Source: Clostridiales bacterium
GTDB taxonomy: Bacteria; Bacillota; Clostridia; Saccharofermentanales; Saccharofermentanaceae
DNA length: 64,000 nucleotides
Assembly (NCBI GenBank): GCA_017554745.1
Contig: JAFZHS010000019.1
Location: forward strand, 62,001 to 126,000
Direction: 5' to 3'
Shown: in pieces, positions 40,772 through 48,676 of the stretch
Numbering within the stretch: the first letter of the stretch is position 1
Layout of the letters: the number at the start of each line of letters is the position of its first letter
The notes under the pieces: generated by a model
Databases searched by the model: none
Told to the model about the DNA's origin: nothing
What the model saw: the letters and a program-made list of their open reading frames with translations, nothing else
Translations under genes and position numbers: made by a program

Positions 40772-41935
40772 ATGACCAACGCACATAACCTCAAACTTGA
40801 TTCTTTACTTATACACGGCGGTATCGACGGCGACGAAGTAACAGGCGCCGTAAATGTCCCTATATACCAGACTTCAACATATAAGCAGGACGGCCTCGGC
40901 AAGAACAGGGGCTGGGAATATTCCAGAACGGGCAACCCGACAAGAGCGGCACTTGAAAAGCTCATCGCAGACTTGGAGCACGGTGAATACGGCCTGGCAT
41001 TCGCATCGGGACTTGCAGCGATCAACACAGTGCTCTCACTCTTTAAGAGTGGTGACAAGCTCGTTGTATCAGACAACATCTACGGAGGAACATTCCGTAT
41101 CCTTGATAACGTTTTCAAGAATTTCAATATCACATACAAGATCGTAAACACATCAGATCTTGAAGCTGTTGAGAACGCGATCGACGATGATGTTAAGGCG
41201 GTCTACATCGAGACTCCCGCAAACCCGCTTCTTACTATCACTGATATCGAAGCAGTTTCAAAGATCGCTAAAAAGCATGGCAAGCTCACGATCGTAGATA
41301 ACACTTTCCTTACGCCTTATCTGCAGCGTCCTCTGACTCTCGGTGCCGACATCGTTATCCACAGCGGTACGAAATATCTCGGTGGCCACTCTGATACCAT
41401 CTCAGGTTTTGTCGTAGTAAATGACAAGGCTCTGGCTGACCGTCTCTACTATCTGCAAAATGCTATCGGCGGAGTGCTCGCGCCCTGGGACAGCTTCCTG
41501 ATCATAAGAGGCATCAAGACTTTGGGAGTACGCATGGACAGGCACGTAGCTAATGCGGAGAAGATCGCCAGATGGCTCTATAACAGCAACTACGTAAGCA
41601 AAGTCTACTATCCCGGACTTGAGACAGATCCCGGTTATGAAGTGCAGAAGAAGCAGGCTGACGGAGCCGGCGCGATGATATCTTTTGTCCTTAACGAAAA
41701 GTACGATTACAAGAAGTTTTTCGAGAACTTAAAACTTATTACATTGGCAGAGAGCCTGGGCGGAGTCGAATCACTCGTATGCCATCCGGCAACGATGACT
41801 CACGCAGCGATCCCCGCTGATATCCGTAAGGAAGTAGGCATCGTGGACGAGCTCATCAGATTCTCAGTAGGTATAGAAGACGTTGATGATCTCATCGCAG
41901 ATCTTGAACAGGCAATCGTTAACTCAGCTAAGTAA
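40772..41935 (+). CDS. Cystathionine gamma-lyase / gamma-synthase family enzyme
   Basis: 387 residues. PLP-dependent Cys/Met metabolism family: PNIYQTSTYKQ-type start, EYSRTGNPTRAALEKLIADL, and PLP-Lys201 in SGTKYLGGHSD. The C-terminal SLGGVESLVCHPATMTHA is typical of MetB/MccB. Whether it makes cystathionine (synthase) or cleaves it (lyase) is not decided by these motifs. Its place directly before a cysteine synthase-like gene resembles mccA-mccB of Bacillus, which turns homocysteine into cysteine and is repressed by CymR. It is the first gene behind the cysteine leader attenuator. Confidence 0.88.
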   Translation: MTNAHNLKLDSLLIHGGIDGDEVTGAVNVPIYQTSTYKQDGLGKNRGWEYSRTGNPTRAALEKLIADLEHGEYGLAFASGLAAINTVLSLFKSGDKLVVSDNIYGGTFRILDNVFKNFNITYKIVNTSDLEAVENAIDDDVKAVYIETPANPLLTITDIEAVSKIAKKHGKLTIVDNTFLTPYLQRPLTLGADIVIHSGTKYLGGHSDTISGFVVVNDKALADRLYYLQNAIGGVLAPWDSFLIIRGIKTLGVRMDRHVANAEKIARWLYNSNYVSKVYYPGLETDPGYEVQKKQADGAGAMISFVLNEKYDYKKFFENLKLITLAESLGGVESLVCHPATMTHAAIPADIRKEVGIVDELIRFSVGIEDVDDLIADLEQAIVNSAK

Positions 41936-41950
41936 TAAGAGGTGAAAATT

Positions 41951-42865
41951 ATGAATAACGTATTTGAAGATATCAGGGGCATGATCGGCAACACACCCAT
42001 CCTGAAGATCAATCATATGGGCGTTAAGCCCGGAGTTAACGTATATGCAAAACTTGAACTTATGAATCCCGCAGGAAGCGTCAAAGACCGCGTAGGCGTC
42101 TACATGATCGACGATGCGAAGAAGAGAGGGATCCTCAAAGAAGGCGGCACGATCGTTGATGCGACTGCAGGCAATACAGGCATCGGAATCGCTGTGGCAG
42201 CACTTAACCAGGGTATCCGCGTGATCTTCACCGTACCTGAGAAGTTTTCCATCGAGAAGCAGAAAGTGATGCGCGCTTTGGGCGCGGAGATAATTCATAC
42301 ATCAAGAGAAGAAGGAATGCTCGGAGCCGAGAGAAAAGCCGAAGAGATCTTAAAAGAGATCGAAGGATCGGTTTCCTTAAGACAATTCAGGAACCCTGCA
42401 AATCCTCTCGCACACTATGAGACGACCGGTCCTGAGATCTACACGCAGCTTGACGGACAGATCGATTATTTCGTAGCAGGCGCAGGCAGCGGCGGAACAT
42501 TCTCGGGAGTCGTTAAGTACTTAAAAGAACAGAATCCCGATATCACCGGAGTCCTCGCAGATCCGTTCGGATCGACTATCGGAGGCGGCGAGCATTTCGA
42601 TTACAACATCGAAGGAATAGGCAATGACTTCATCGCTGACACGATGGACATCACACTGGTAGATAAAGTCATTAAGGTCAGTGACGATGAAGCATTTGAG
42701 ATGAGCAGGAGACTCGCCAAAGAGGAAGGCATCCTCGCAGGATCCTCATCAGGCGCGGCGCTTGCAGCAACTCTCAAACTCGCATCTGAAATAGACAGCG
42801 GGAACATAGTAACCGTTTTCCCTGACAGGGGAGACAGATATTTAAGCAAAGGATTATTCGATTAA
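41951..42865 (+). CDS. Cysteine synthase / cystathionine beta-synthase family (CysK/MccA-like)
   Basis: 304 residues from ATG 41951, seven bases after AGAGGTGA; a GTG at 41942 lies inside the ribosome site. PLP-Lys45 in NPAGSVKDRV, the phosphate loop DATAGNTGIG and GAGSGGTFSG are all present. These enzymes make cysteine from O-acetylserine and sulfide, or, as MccA, cystathionine from homocysteine. Its pairing with the cystathionine enzyme suggests the reverse transsulfuration route. The stop codon shares one base with the metN start, so expression is linked to methionine uptake. Confidence 0.9.
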   Translation: MNNVFEDIRGMIGNTPILKINHMGVKPGVNVYAKLELMNPAGSVKDRVGVYMIDDAKKRGILKEGGTIVDATAGNTGIGIAVAALNQGIRVIFTVPEKFSIEKQKVMRALGAEIIHTSREEGMLGAERKAEEILKEIEGSVSLRQFRNPANPLAHYETTGPEIYTQLDGQIDYFVAGAGSGGTFSGVVKYLKEQNPDITGVLADPFGSTIGGGEHFDYNIEGIGNDFIADTMDITLVDKVIKVSDDEAFEMSRRLAKEEGILAGSSSGAALAATLKLASEIDSGNIVTVFPDRGDRYLSKGLFD

Positions 42866-43872
42866 TGAGTAACGTTTTCGAACTGACAAACGTATACAAG
42901 ACATATAAGAACGACGGCAAGGAATTCGAGGCCTTAAAGAACGTCAGCCTTGAGGTGCGTGAAGGCGAGATCTTCGGCATCATCGGCATGAGCGGCGCGG
43001 GCAAATCCACTCTGGTCCGCACGTTAAACCGCCTGGAAGATGTTACTTCAGGCAGCGTTACGTTCTACGATAAGGACCTTGCATCGCTTTCTGCAAAGGA
43101 GCTGCGCGAAGTAAGACAGAAGATCTCCATGATCTTCCAGGGCTTTAATCTCGTTAACCAGAGAACTGTCTTATCTAACGTAGAGCAGCCGTTAAAGATC
43201 GCGGGAGTTCCCAGAAAAGAGCGCAGGGAAAAGGCTCTGCAGATGCTTGAGATCGTAGGGCTTTCTGAGAAGAAAGATGTATTCCCGGCACGCCTCTCGG
43301 GCGGCCAGAAGCAGAGAGTCGCGATAGCCAGAGCTCTCACGGCAGATCCTAAGGTATTGTTATGCGACGAAGCGACGAGCGCATTAGATCCGAAGATCAC
43401 GGGCGAGATCCTTGATCTGTTAAAGAAGATCAACGAGGAGAGAAAGCTCACGATAGTCATCATCACGCATGAGATGAGCGTCGTCGAGAAGATCTGCGAC
43501 CGCGTGGCGATTATCGATGACGGCACTCTTGCCGAAGTCGGCGACGTAAAAGACGTGTTCTCGAACCCTCAGTCAAAGGCTGCGAAAAAGCTCGTTTTCC
43601 CGAGCAATCCTTTCGATCCTTCAGAGAAGGACGGAAGAGTCATACGTCTGGTCTTCGACGGCACGCATTCGAGTGAGCCTTTCATCGCGAATCTTGTGGA
43701 ACAGACCGGCCTTAAGGTCAATATCCTGAGTGCCAACACCAAGAGCGTCGGCGGTATCGGATTCGGCCAGATGATCGTAGAGCTCCCTCCTTCACAAAAG
43801 GATCAGGAGACGATCATCGGGTTCTTTACTAAGGGCGGACTTTCCGTATCGGAGGTAGAAACAAATGAGTGA
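42865..43872 (+). CDS. metN: Methionine ABC transporter ATP-binding protein
   Basis: 335 residues. Walker A GMSGAGKSTLVRTL, signature LSGGQKQRVAIARAL, Walker B VLLCDEATSALDP and the switch His in IIITHEM are complete. The last 90 residues form a NIL domain, the regulatory methionine-binding region of MetN, with SSEPFIANLVEQTGLKVNIL. It couples ATP hydrolysis to uptake of methionine or related sulfur compounds with MetI and MetQ. It overlaps metI by eight bases; the binding protein gene metQ is in a separate transcript at 47779. Confidence 0.93.
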   Translation: MSNVFELTNVYKTYKNDGKEFEALKNVSLEVREGEIFGIIGMSGAGKSTLVRTLNRLEDVTSGSVTFYDKDLASLSAKELREVRQKISMIFQGFNLVNQRTVLSNVEQPLKIAGVPRKERREKALQMLEIVGLSEKKDVFPARLSGGQKQRVAIARALTADPKVLLCDEATSALDPKITGEILDLLKKINEERKLTIVIITHEMSVVEKICDRVAIIDDGTLAEVGDVKDVFSNPQSKAAKKLVFPSNPFDPSEKDGRVIRLVFDGTHSSEPFIANLVEQTGLKVNILSANTKSVGGIGFGQMIVELPPSQKDQETIIGFFTKGGLSVSEVETNE

Positions 43873-44518
43873 ATACATGAAAGAAGCAATACTCAGCGGA
43901 ATATTCGAGACGTTCGAGATGACGCTCTTTGCATCGCTGTTCTCATACATCGTAGGCATGCCTCTGGGTGTGATCCTCTATGCGACTTCAAAAGGCCGTC
44001 TGCTCGAGAACAGGTTCGTCAACGGCATCATAGGATTCATTGTGAATGTAGCGCGTTCGCTTCCGTTCCTGATCTTACTGGTGCTCCTGATCCCGTTTAC
44101 GAGACTTGTAGTCGGCTCTTCGATCGGTACCACCGCATCGATCGTGCCTCTTACGGTAGGCGCCATCCCGATCGTTGCGCGAATGGTCGAGTCGTCCCTT
44201 AACGAAGTAAATCCGGGCATCATCGAAGCAGCGACTTCAATGGGCGCGTCACCTTTGTACACGATAATCCATTTCATCATTCCTGAAGCTACACCTTCGC
44301 TTCTGCAGGGCGGCGCGATCAATGTCGCGACAGTACTGGGTTACTCTGCAATGGCCGGCGTTATCGGCGGCGGCGGCTTGGGGGCCATAGCTCTCCAATA
44401 CGGTTACTACCGCTATCAGAAAGAAGTTCTCTGGACGACGGTTACCCTGCTCATCGCAATGGTAATGCTGATCCAGGAAGTCGGAATCAGGATGTCGAAG
44501 AAGACAAGAAAAACATGA
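43865..44518 (+). CDS. metI: Methionine ABC transporter permease
   Basis: 217 residues, five membrane segments. The EAA-type cytoplasmic loop, EAATSMGASPLYTIIHFI, is the contact with MetN. The sequence ends VGIRMSKKTRKT. This is the MetI/YaeE fold. It overlaps metN by eight bases and the ribosome site GGAGG lies inside metN. It forms the membrane path of the methionine importer together with MetN and MetQ. Confidence 0.93.
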   Translation: MSEYMKEAILSGIFETFEMTLFASLFSYIVGMPLGVILYATSKGRLLENRFVNGIIGFIVNVARSLPFLILLVLLIPFTRLVVGSSIGTTASIVPLTVGAIPIVARMVESSLNEVNPGIIEAATSMGASPLYTIIHFIIPEATPSLLQGGAINVATVLGYSAMAGVIGGGGLGAIALQYGYYRYQKEVLWTTVTLLIAMVMLIQEVGIRMSKKTRKT

Positions 44519-44549
44519 TCATCTGAAGCAGAAAAAGGAGAATCTTAAA

Positions 44550-45113
44550 ATGAGCAACAAAAATAAAAACAAGAATGAATTAAAGACAATAGCGTATGCA
44601 GGCGTGCTCGCGGCACTGGTATTTGTAGGCACCGAGCTTCATATTCCGACCGCGATAGGACACATCAATCTCGGTGACCTCGTGATACTTTTAAGTTCAT
44701 ATATCATGGGCCCTCTGGCATTCCTTCCTGCAGCCATCGGATCGACACTTGCAGATCTTTTGGCTGGCTATCCCCAGTATGCGGCCGCAACATTCCTTAT
44801 CAAAGGTCTGATGGGATTGGCGGCAGGACTTCTCCTTAAGAGAAATGCGCAGGGAAAGGTCTCGCTCGTCCGCAAGGTATCAGTCTCATTCGTTACAGAG
44901 CTGATCATGATTGCAGGCTACTTTGCATTTGAATCACTGCCGTTTATGTACGGTGTGGAAGCTGCATTGGGTTCAGTGATCCCCAACGGCATCCAGGCAA
45001 GCGCGGCTATTGTCGGAGCAGTGCCTCTTATGTACGTGAAGCTTTTCGACAAGTACCAGCTCTCGCAGAACGGCGAAGCCCGCAAGAACAAGCAGAAGAC
45101 GGCAGTATCGTAG
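44550..45113 (+). CDS. ECF transporter S component, substrate unknown
   Basis: 187 residues. An N-terminal basic Asn/Lys stretch precedes about six hydrophobic segments with LGDLVILLSSYIMGPLAFLP and AAIGSTLADLLAGYPQYAAA, the pattern of S components of energy-coupling factor transporters. The A1 helix has the AYAGVLAALVFV motif expected to meet the T component. No EcfA/EcfT genes are in this operon, so it probably shares a chromosomal EcfAAT. Its place in the sulfur operon suggests a sulfur compound or vitamin as substrate. The ribosome site AAAAAGGAG is strong. Confidence 0.78.
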   Translation: MSNKNKNKNELKTIAYAGVLAALVFVGTELHIPTAIGHINLGDLVILLSSYIMGPLAFLPAAIGSTLADLLAGYPQYAAATFLIKGLMGLAAGLLLKRNAQGKVSLVRKVSVSFVTELIMIAGYFAFESLPFMYGVEAALGSVIPNGIQASAAIVGAVPLMYVKLFDKYQLSQNGEARKNKQKTAVS

Positions 45114-45143
45114 TGCCGGTCTCATAAGAATGAGGAGTAAATT

Positions 45144-46364
45144 ATGTCATTACATTCAGCCATAGTAGATTACATACGCTCAGGCGAGACGACAGGTCAG
45201 GCGCTGGGGCTTGAGATAGAACACTTTGTCGTGAACGATAAAGGCGTACAGATAGGTTTTGATGAAGTCACAAAACTTATCGGTGATGTTGCGGAGGCTC
45301 TTTCCGCGAAAGTGATATACATGGACGGATATCCGGTCGGTTACGTTACGACCGGATATTCTGTCACTTTGGAGCCTGCCTGCCAGTTTGAGATAAGCAT
45401 TGATCCGAAGTCAGATATCGATGAGATCAAGAGCATCTATAAAGAGTTTCTTCTGCTCTGGATCCCTATCTTCGAATCCCGCGGTTATCACATCATAACC
45501 AAGGGCAACCTTCCTCTTGTAGAGGCAGGTCTGATCGATCCTGATGATATCCCGCTGTCCCACAAAAAGCGCTATAAGTATATGGACGCTTACTTCAGAA
45601 ACAGCGGAAAATACGGCAAGTACATGATGAGAGCATCTTCGTCAGTTCAGATATCGGTCGATTACAGTTCGGAGAGCGACCTTGTACGCAAGCTCCTCGT
45701 TTTGCAGAAGATCTCGCCTATCCTCATGATCGCGCTCGAAAACAAGTCTTACGAAGACTCCGTCATCGAGAAGGGCTCCAATAAGACACACCTTCTGAGG
45801 ATACAGGAATGGAGCGATCTCGATCCTTCGAGGACCGGATTCTATCCTCATTCTTTCGATGAGGATTTCGGTTACGATAAGATCGCTGACGTAATATCTG
45901 AGACACCCCTGATCCTTCTTACCGATGAAGGCGAGACCTCTTATGTTGGAAGCTCCACGGCCTCTGACCTTATCAGCGACGGGACGATCGGCAGGGACCT
46001 TCCGGATGCCCGCAAAAAGCATCTGATTGAGCATTTTATCTCAATGGGATTTTTCCATTTCCGCATAAAGAAATATATCGAGATAAGAGTCGCAGACAGC
46101 GTTCCTTTGGGCCGCGCACTGAGCTATGTCGCCCTCATAAAAGGACTGATCTATTCGGAAGAAAATCTTGAAGAGCTGGAGACTGCACTTGCGGATATTA
46201 ACTCTATCGAACAGATCGAAGATGCGATCGACGCGATAATCGTATCCGGACTGGACACAAAGATCTACGGTGACCGGACGGCGCGCGAGTGGTATAACTA
46301 TCTGCTGGAATTGGCAAACAAAGCCCTTACCGAAAAAGAACGGGAGTATCTGAATAATGTGTGA
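45144..46364 (+). CDS. Glutamate-cysteine ligase (GCS2/EgtA-like)
   Basis: 406 residues. ATP-grasp-like GCS2 family motifs: GLEIEHFVV near the N-terminus, RASSSVQISVDYSSE in the middle and EIRVADSVPLGRAL near the C-terminus. The enzyme forms gamma-glutamylcysteine from glutamate and cysteine, the first step of glutathione synthesis. No glutathione synthetase gene is nearby. It overlaps by eight bases the EgtC-like amidotransferase, a pairing also seen in ergothioneine operons, but EgtB and EgtD are absent. It is probably co-expressed with the cysteine and methionine supply genes. Confidence 0.82.
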   Translation: MSLHSAIVDYIRSGETTGQALGLEIEHFVVNDKGVQIGFDEVTKLIGDVAEALSAKVIYMDGYPVGYVTTGYSVTLEPACQFEISIDPKSDIDEIKSIYKEFLLLWIPIFESRGYHIITKGNLPLVEAGLIDPDDIPLSHKKRYKYMDAYFRNSGKYGKYMMRASSSVQISVDYSSESDLVRKLLVLQKISPILMIALENKSYEDSVIEKGSNKTHLLRIQEWSDLDPSRTGFYPHSFDEDFGYDKIADVISETPLILLTDEGETSYVGSSTASDLISDGTIGRDLPDARKKHLIEHFISMGFFHFRIKKYIEIRVADSVPLGRALSYVALIKGLIYSEENLEELETALADINSIEQIEDAIDAIIVSGLDTKIYGDRTAREWYNYLLELANKALTEKEREYLNNV

Positions 46365-47112
46365 GATGTTCGGAGTATCATCCGACAGGACAATAGATGT
46401 TACCGCGGAGCTTAAGGCGTTCTTCAGGCACGGCGAATTTAACCCGCACGGCTGGGGAATCGCTACATGGAATGACGCGGGCAGGATCACTATCGATAAG
46501 GAGCCTGTAGATTCGACCAGAAGCGCGAAGATCGTAAAGCTCCTTTCGTCCGGCGTCTCCTGCCGCGGAGTCATCGCGCATATCCGCAAGGCTACCATCG
46601 GCTACGTCGAGCACAAAAACACGCACCCGTTCATCGCGCACGATCCCAACTGGCGCGAGTGGGTATTTGCCCACAACGGAACGGTATTCGAATCTGATGA
46701 ACTCCTTCCTTATAAAGATATCCAGAGCGGTTCCACGGACAGCGAGCGGATACTGCTTTATATCCTTGACCAGAACAAGGGAATCAGGGATGAGGCAGAG
46801 CGTTTTAAGATAATGGATTCTGCAGCGGTAAAGCTGTCTGATAAGAATAAACTGAACTTTCTTACATTTGACGGCGAGGATCTCTACGTCCACAAGAACG
46901 AAGCAGGCACGTTGTACCGCAAGAACGGTGACGGGCATGTTTTCTTCTCGACCAGGCCTTTGGATGACGGCCCGTGGGAGGAAGTCCCGCTTGATCAGCT
47001 CCTGGTCTACAGGGACGGCAAGCTCATCTACGAAGGCACTGTCCACGATCACACATATATTCACGACGAAAAGCAGATGAATATGCTCTTAATGGAGTAT
47101 TCGCAGCTCTGA
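46357..47112 (+). CDS. Class II glutamine amidotransferase (EgtC/YafJ-like)
   Basis: 251 residues. The nucleophile Cys2 follows the start Met (MCEMFGVSSD). HGWGIATW, AHIRKATIGYVEHKNTHPF and WVFAHNGTVFES are conserved Ntn-hydrolase amidotransferase blocks. EgtC-type enzymes cleave a gamma-glutamyl amide; with a glutamate-cysteine ligase next door, the two could load and unload a glutamyl group on a thiol. The start overlaps the ligase gene by eight bases. It ends the operon; the following 400-base gap carries inverted-word repeats and the next promoter. Confidence 0.82.
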   Translation: MCEMFGVSSDRTIDVTAELKAFFRHGEFNPHGWGIATWNDAGRITIDKEPVDSTRSAKIVKLLSSGVSCRGVIAHIRKATIGYVEHKNTHPFIAHDPNWREWVFAHNGTVFESDELLPYKDIQSGSTDSERILLYILDQNKGIRDEAERFKIMDSAAVKLSDKNKLNFLTFDGEDLYVHKNEAGTLYRKNGDGHVFFSTRPLDDGPWEEVPLDQLLVYRDGKLIYEGTVHDHTYIHDEKQMNMLLMEYSQL

Positions 47113-47140
47113 TGCTTTTTTTGCAGACGCTTTGCACGCC

Positions 47141-47335
47141 TGTATCGGAAAACCTGGATTAATTGTCTTTTCCGATACATTTTCGAAAGCATTGTATCGG
47201 AAACTAAGAACGTGTCTCGGATACCGACACACTTTGACGGTATTTGTATCGCAATGGCTTAGTTTTCGATAATTACCGATACGATCAGCTGCTTTTTATA
47301 TCGGTGATCAGTTGTTTTTCGCGAAAACCGATACA
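47141..47335. repeat. TGTATCGGAAA / TTTCCGATACA word array
   Basis: TGTATCGGAAAA (47141-47152), TTTTCCGATACA (47168-47179), TGTATCGGAAAC (47193-47204), TGTATCG (47245-47251), GTTTTCGATA (47262-47271), ACCGATAC (47275-47282), TATCGGT (47299-47305) and ACCGATACA (47327-47335). The first two form a perfect 12-pair hairpin followed by TTTT and may terminate the sulfur operon. The others alternate in orientation. GATCAGCTG and TGATCAGTTG add a further inverted pair. Same architecture as at 5.4, 21.3, 31.2 and 58.8 kb. Confidence 0.68.
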
Positions 47336-47463
47336 CATGTTTTTTAAGCCTTTTACACAGCGGTAAAAACAGAATTTTGTGAAAAACAAACGGCGATTTC
47401 TCGCAAAAGTACCTTCAAACCCAATAAATTCAAGGCTTTCAGGAATTTTCAAAAAATATCAAA

Positions 47464-47499
47464 TTACCTATTGACATAGTAGGTAAGTACCGATATACT
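47464..47499 (+). promoter_or_regulatory. Third Rrf2-type operator and promoter
   Basis: TTACCTA at 47464-47470 and TAGGTAA at 47480-47486 flank the common core TTGACATAG. TTGACA (47471-47476), a 17-base spacer and TATACT (47494-47499) form the promoter. It drives the second leader peptide and the metQ transcript. Confidence 0.85.
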
Positions 47500-47530
47500 G
47501 TCACCATCAACTCGAAAGGAGGCGTGAGAA

Positions 47531-47653
47531 ATGTATAACTCGATCAAGAACACAGTAAACAGCATGATGTGTTGTCGAATGCTTAGCTCCCGGGCACGCA
47601 AGATGGCCACGGCGATGAGCTATGACTGCTCACGCCTTGCAAAACGATGTTGA
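47531..47653 (+). CDS. Second cysteine leader peptide, before metQ
   Basis: 40 residues with a conserved core MMCCRMLSSRARK and two further Cys codons near the end; AAAGGAGGCG is nine bases before ATG. The bases CTCCCGGGCAC (47587-47597), eleven bases after the Cys pair and inside the ORF, are a perfect complement of GTGCCCGGGAG (47681-47691), the 5' arm of the terminator that follows. Translation through the ORF would mask this block and allow termination; stalling at the Cys pair should expose it and allow read-through into metQ. Homology to the leader at 40601 is clear in the MCC(C)RML motif. Confidence 0.82.
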   Translation: MYNSIKNTVNSMMCCRMLSSRARKMATAMSYDCSRLAKRC

Positions 47654-47681
47654 AGCTTTGATGCGCAGAAAACATGCCATG

Positions 47682-47715
47682 TGCCCGGGAGTTAAATATA
47701 CTTCCGGGCATTTTT
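47682..47715 (+). terminator. Attenuator after the second cysteine leader
   Basis: TGCCCGGGAG (47682-47691) and CTTCCGGGCA (47701-47710) pair over ten positions with one G-T, followed by TTTTT. It is mutually exclusive with the antiterminator pairing described for the leader peptide. Confidence 0.88.
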
Positions 47716-47778
47716 CTTGGCCCTGAACAAGGAAACAAAACTTAAAACCAAACACATTCTAAAGGAGAAAAAAATATT

Positions 47779-48663
47779 ATGAAAAACATCATTAAGAAAG
47801 CAATCGCTTCAGCACTTACATTTACATTGATAGGCTCATTGGCAGCATGCGGCAAGGCAGACCCCACAGCACCTGCAGATACCGGCGCTGGCAGCAACAC
47901 ACAGACAGAAGCCCAGGCTGACGTACAGGCTAACGTAACTCTCAGAGTAGGCGCAAACGTTACACCTCACTCAGAGATCCTTGAAGTAGCAAAGCCGATC
48001 CTCGCAGAGCAGGGAATAACACTCGAGATCGTAGTCCTCGAAGATTCCATCACACCTAACACAGGCGTAATCGAGGGAAGCCTTGACGCAAACTATTTCC
48101 AGCACGTTCCTTACCTTGAACAGTTCAATCAGGAAAACAATTCTGACCTCGTTTCAGTAGGCGCAGTACACTATGAACCCTTCGGCGTTTATGCAGGAAG
48201 AACAAAGGATCTTAGCGAACTTCCCGACGGCGCTATCGTTGCAGTTCCTAACAACGTAACTAACGAAGCAAGAGCACTCCTGCTCCTCGCTCAGGAAGGC
48301 ATCATCACACTTAAGGACGGCGCAGGCATCACAGCTACAGTAGAAGACATCATTGATAACCCTAAGAACATCCAGTTTAAGGAGCTCGCACCTGAGCAGC
48401 TCGTTGCAGCACTTCCTGATGTTGACGTCGCAGTCATCAACGGTAACTACGCAATCGAGGGCGGCCTCCACGTAAGCCAGGCACTCGCAGTCGAAGCTAA
48501 CGACGGTCTTGCAGCACAGACATACGGCAACATCATCGCAACATCTGCAGACAAGGCAAACGATCCTGCAATCGCTAAGCTCGTTGAAGTACTTCAGGGA
48601 CCTGAGGTAGCAGCATACATCAACGCTACTTACGATGGAGCAGTAGTTCCCCTTTTCGGATAA
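47779..48663 (+). CDS. metQ: Methionine ABC transporter substrate-binding lipoprotein
   Basis: 294 residues. Lipobox LAAC at Cys24, then an acidic linker. The NLPA/MetQ fold shows VGANVTPHSEILEVAKPIL, VLEDSITPNTGVIEGSLDAN-type sequence (DANYFQHVPYL) and LAPEQLVAALPDVDVAVING. It captures methionine or a related sulfur compound outside the membrane and gives it to MetI/MetN, encoded in the previous transcript. Its separate promoter and leader let the cell tune binding protein apart from the transporter. It precedes the alcohol dehydrogenase and AhpD-like genes by short gaps. Confidence 0.92.
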   Translation: MKNIIKKAIASALTFTLIGSLAACGKADPTAPADTGAGSNTQTEAQADVQANVTLRVGANVTPHSEILEVAKPILAEQGITLEIVVLEDSITPNTGVIEGSLDANYFQHVPYLEQFNQENNSDLVSVGAVHYEPFGVYAGRTKDLSELPDGAIVAVPNNVTNEARALLLLAQEGIITLKDGAGITATVEDIIDNPKNIQFKELAPEQLVAALPDVDVAVINGNYAIEGGLHVSQALAVEANDGLAAQTYGNIIATSADKANDPAIAKLVEVLQGPEVAAYINATYDGAVVPLFG

Positions 48664-48676
48664 GGAGCAATAACCC

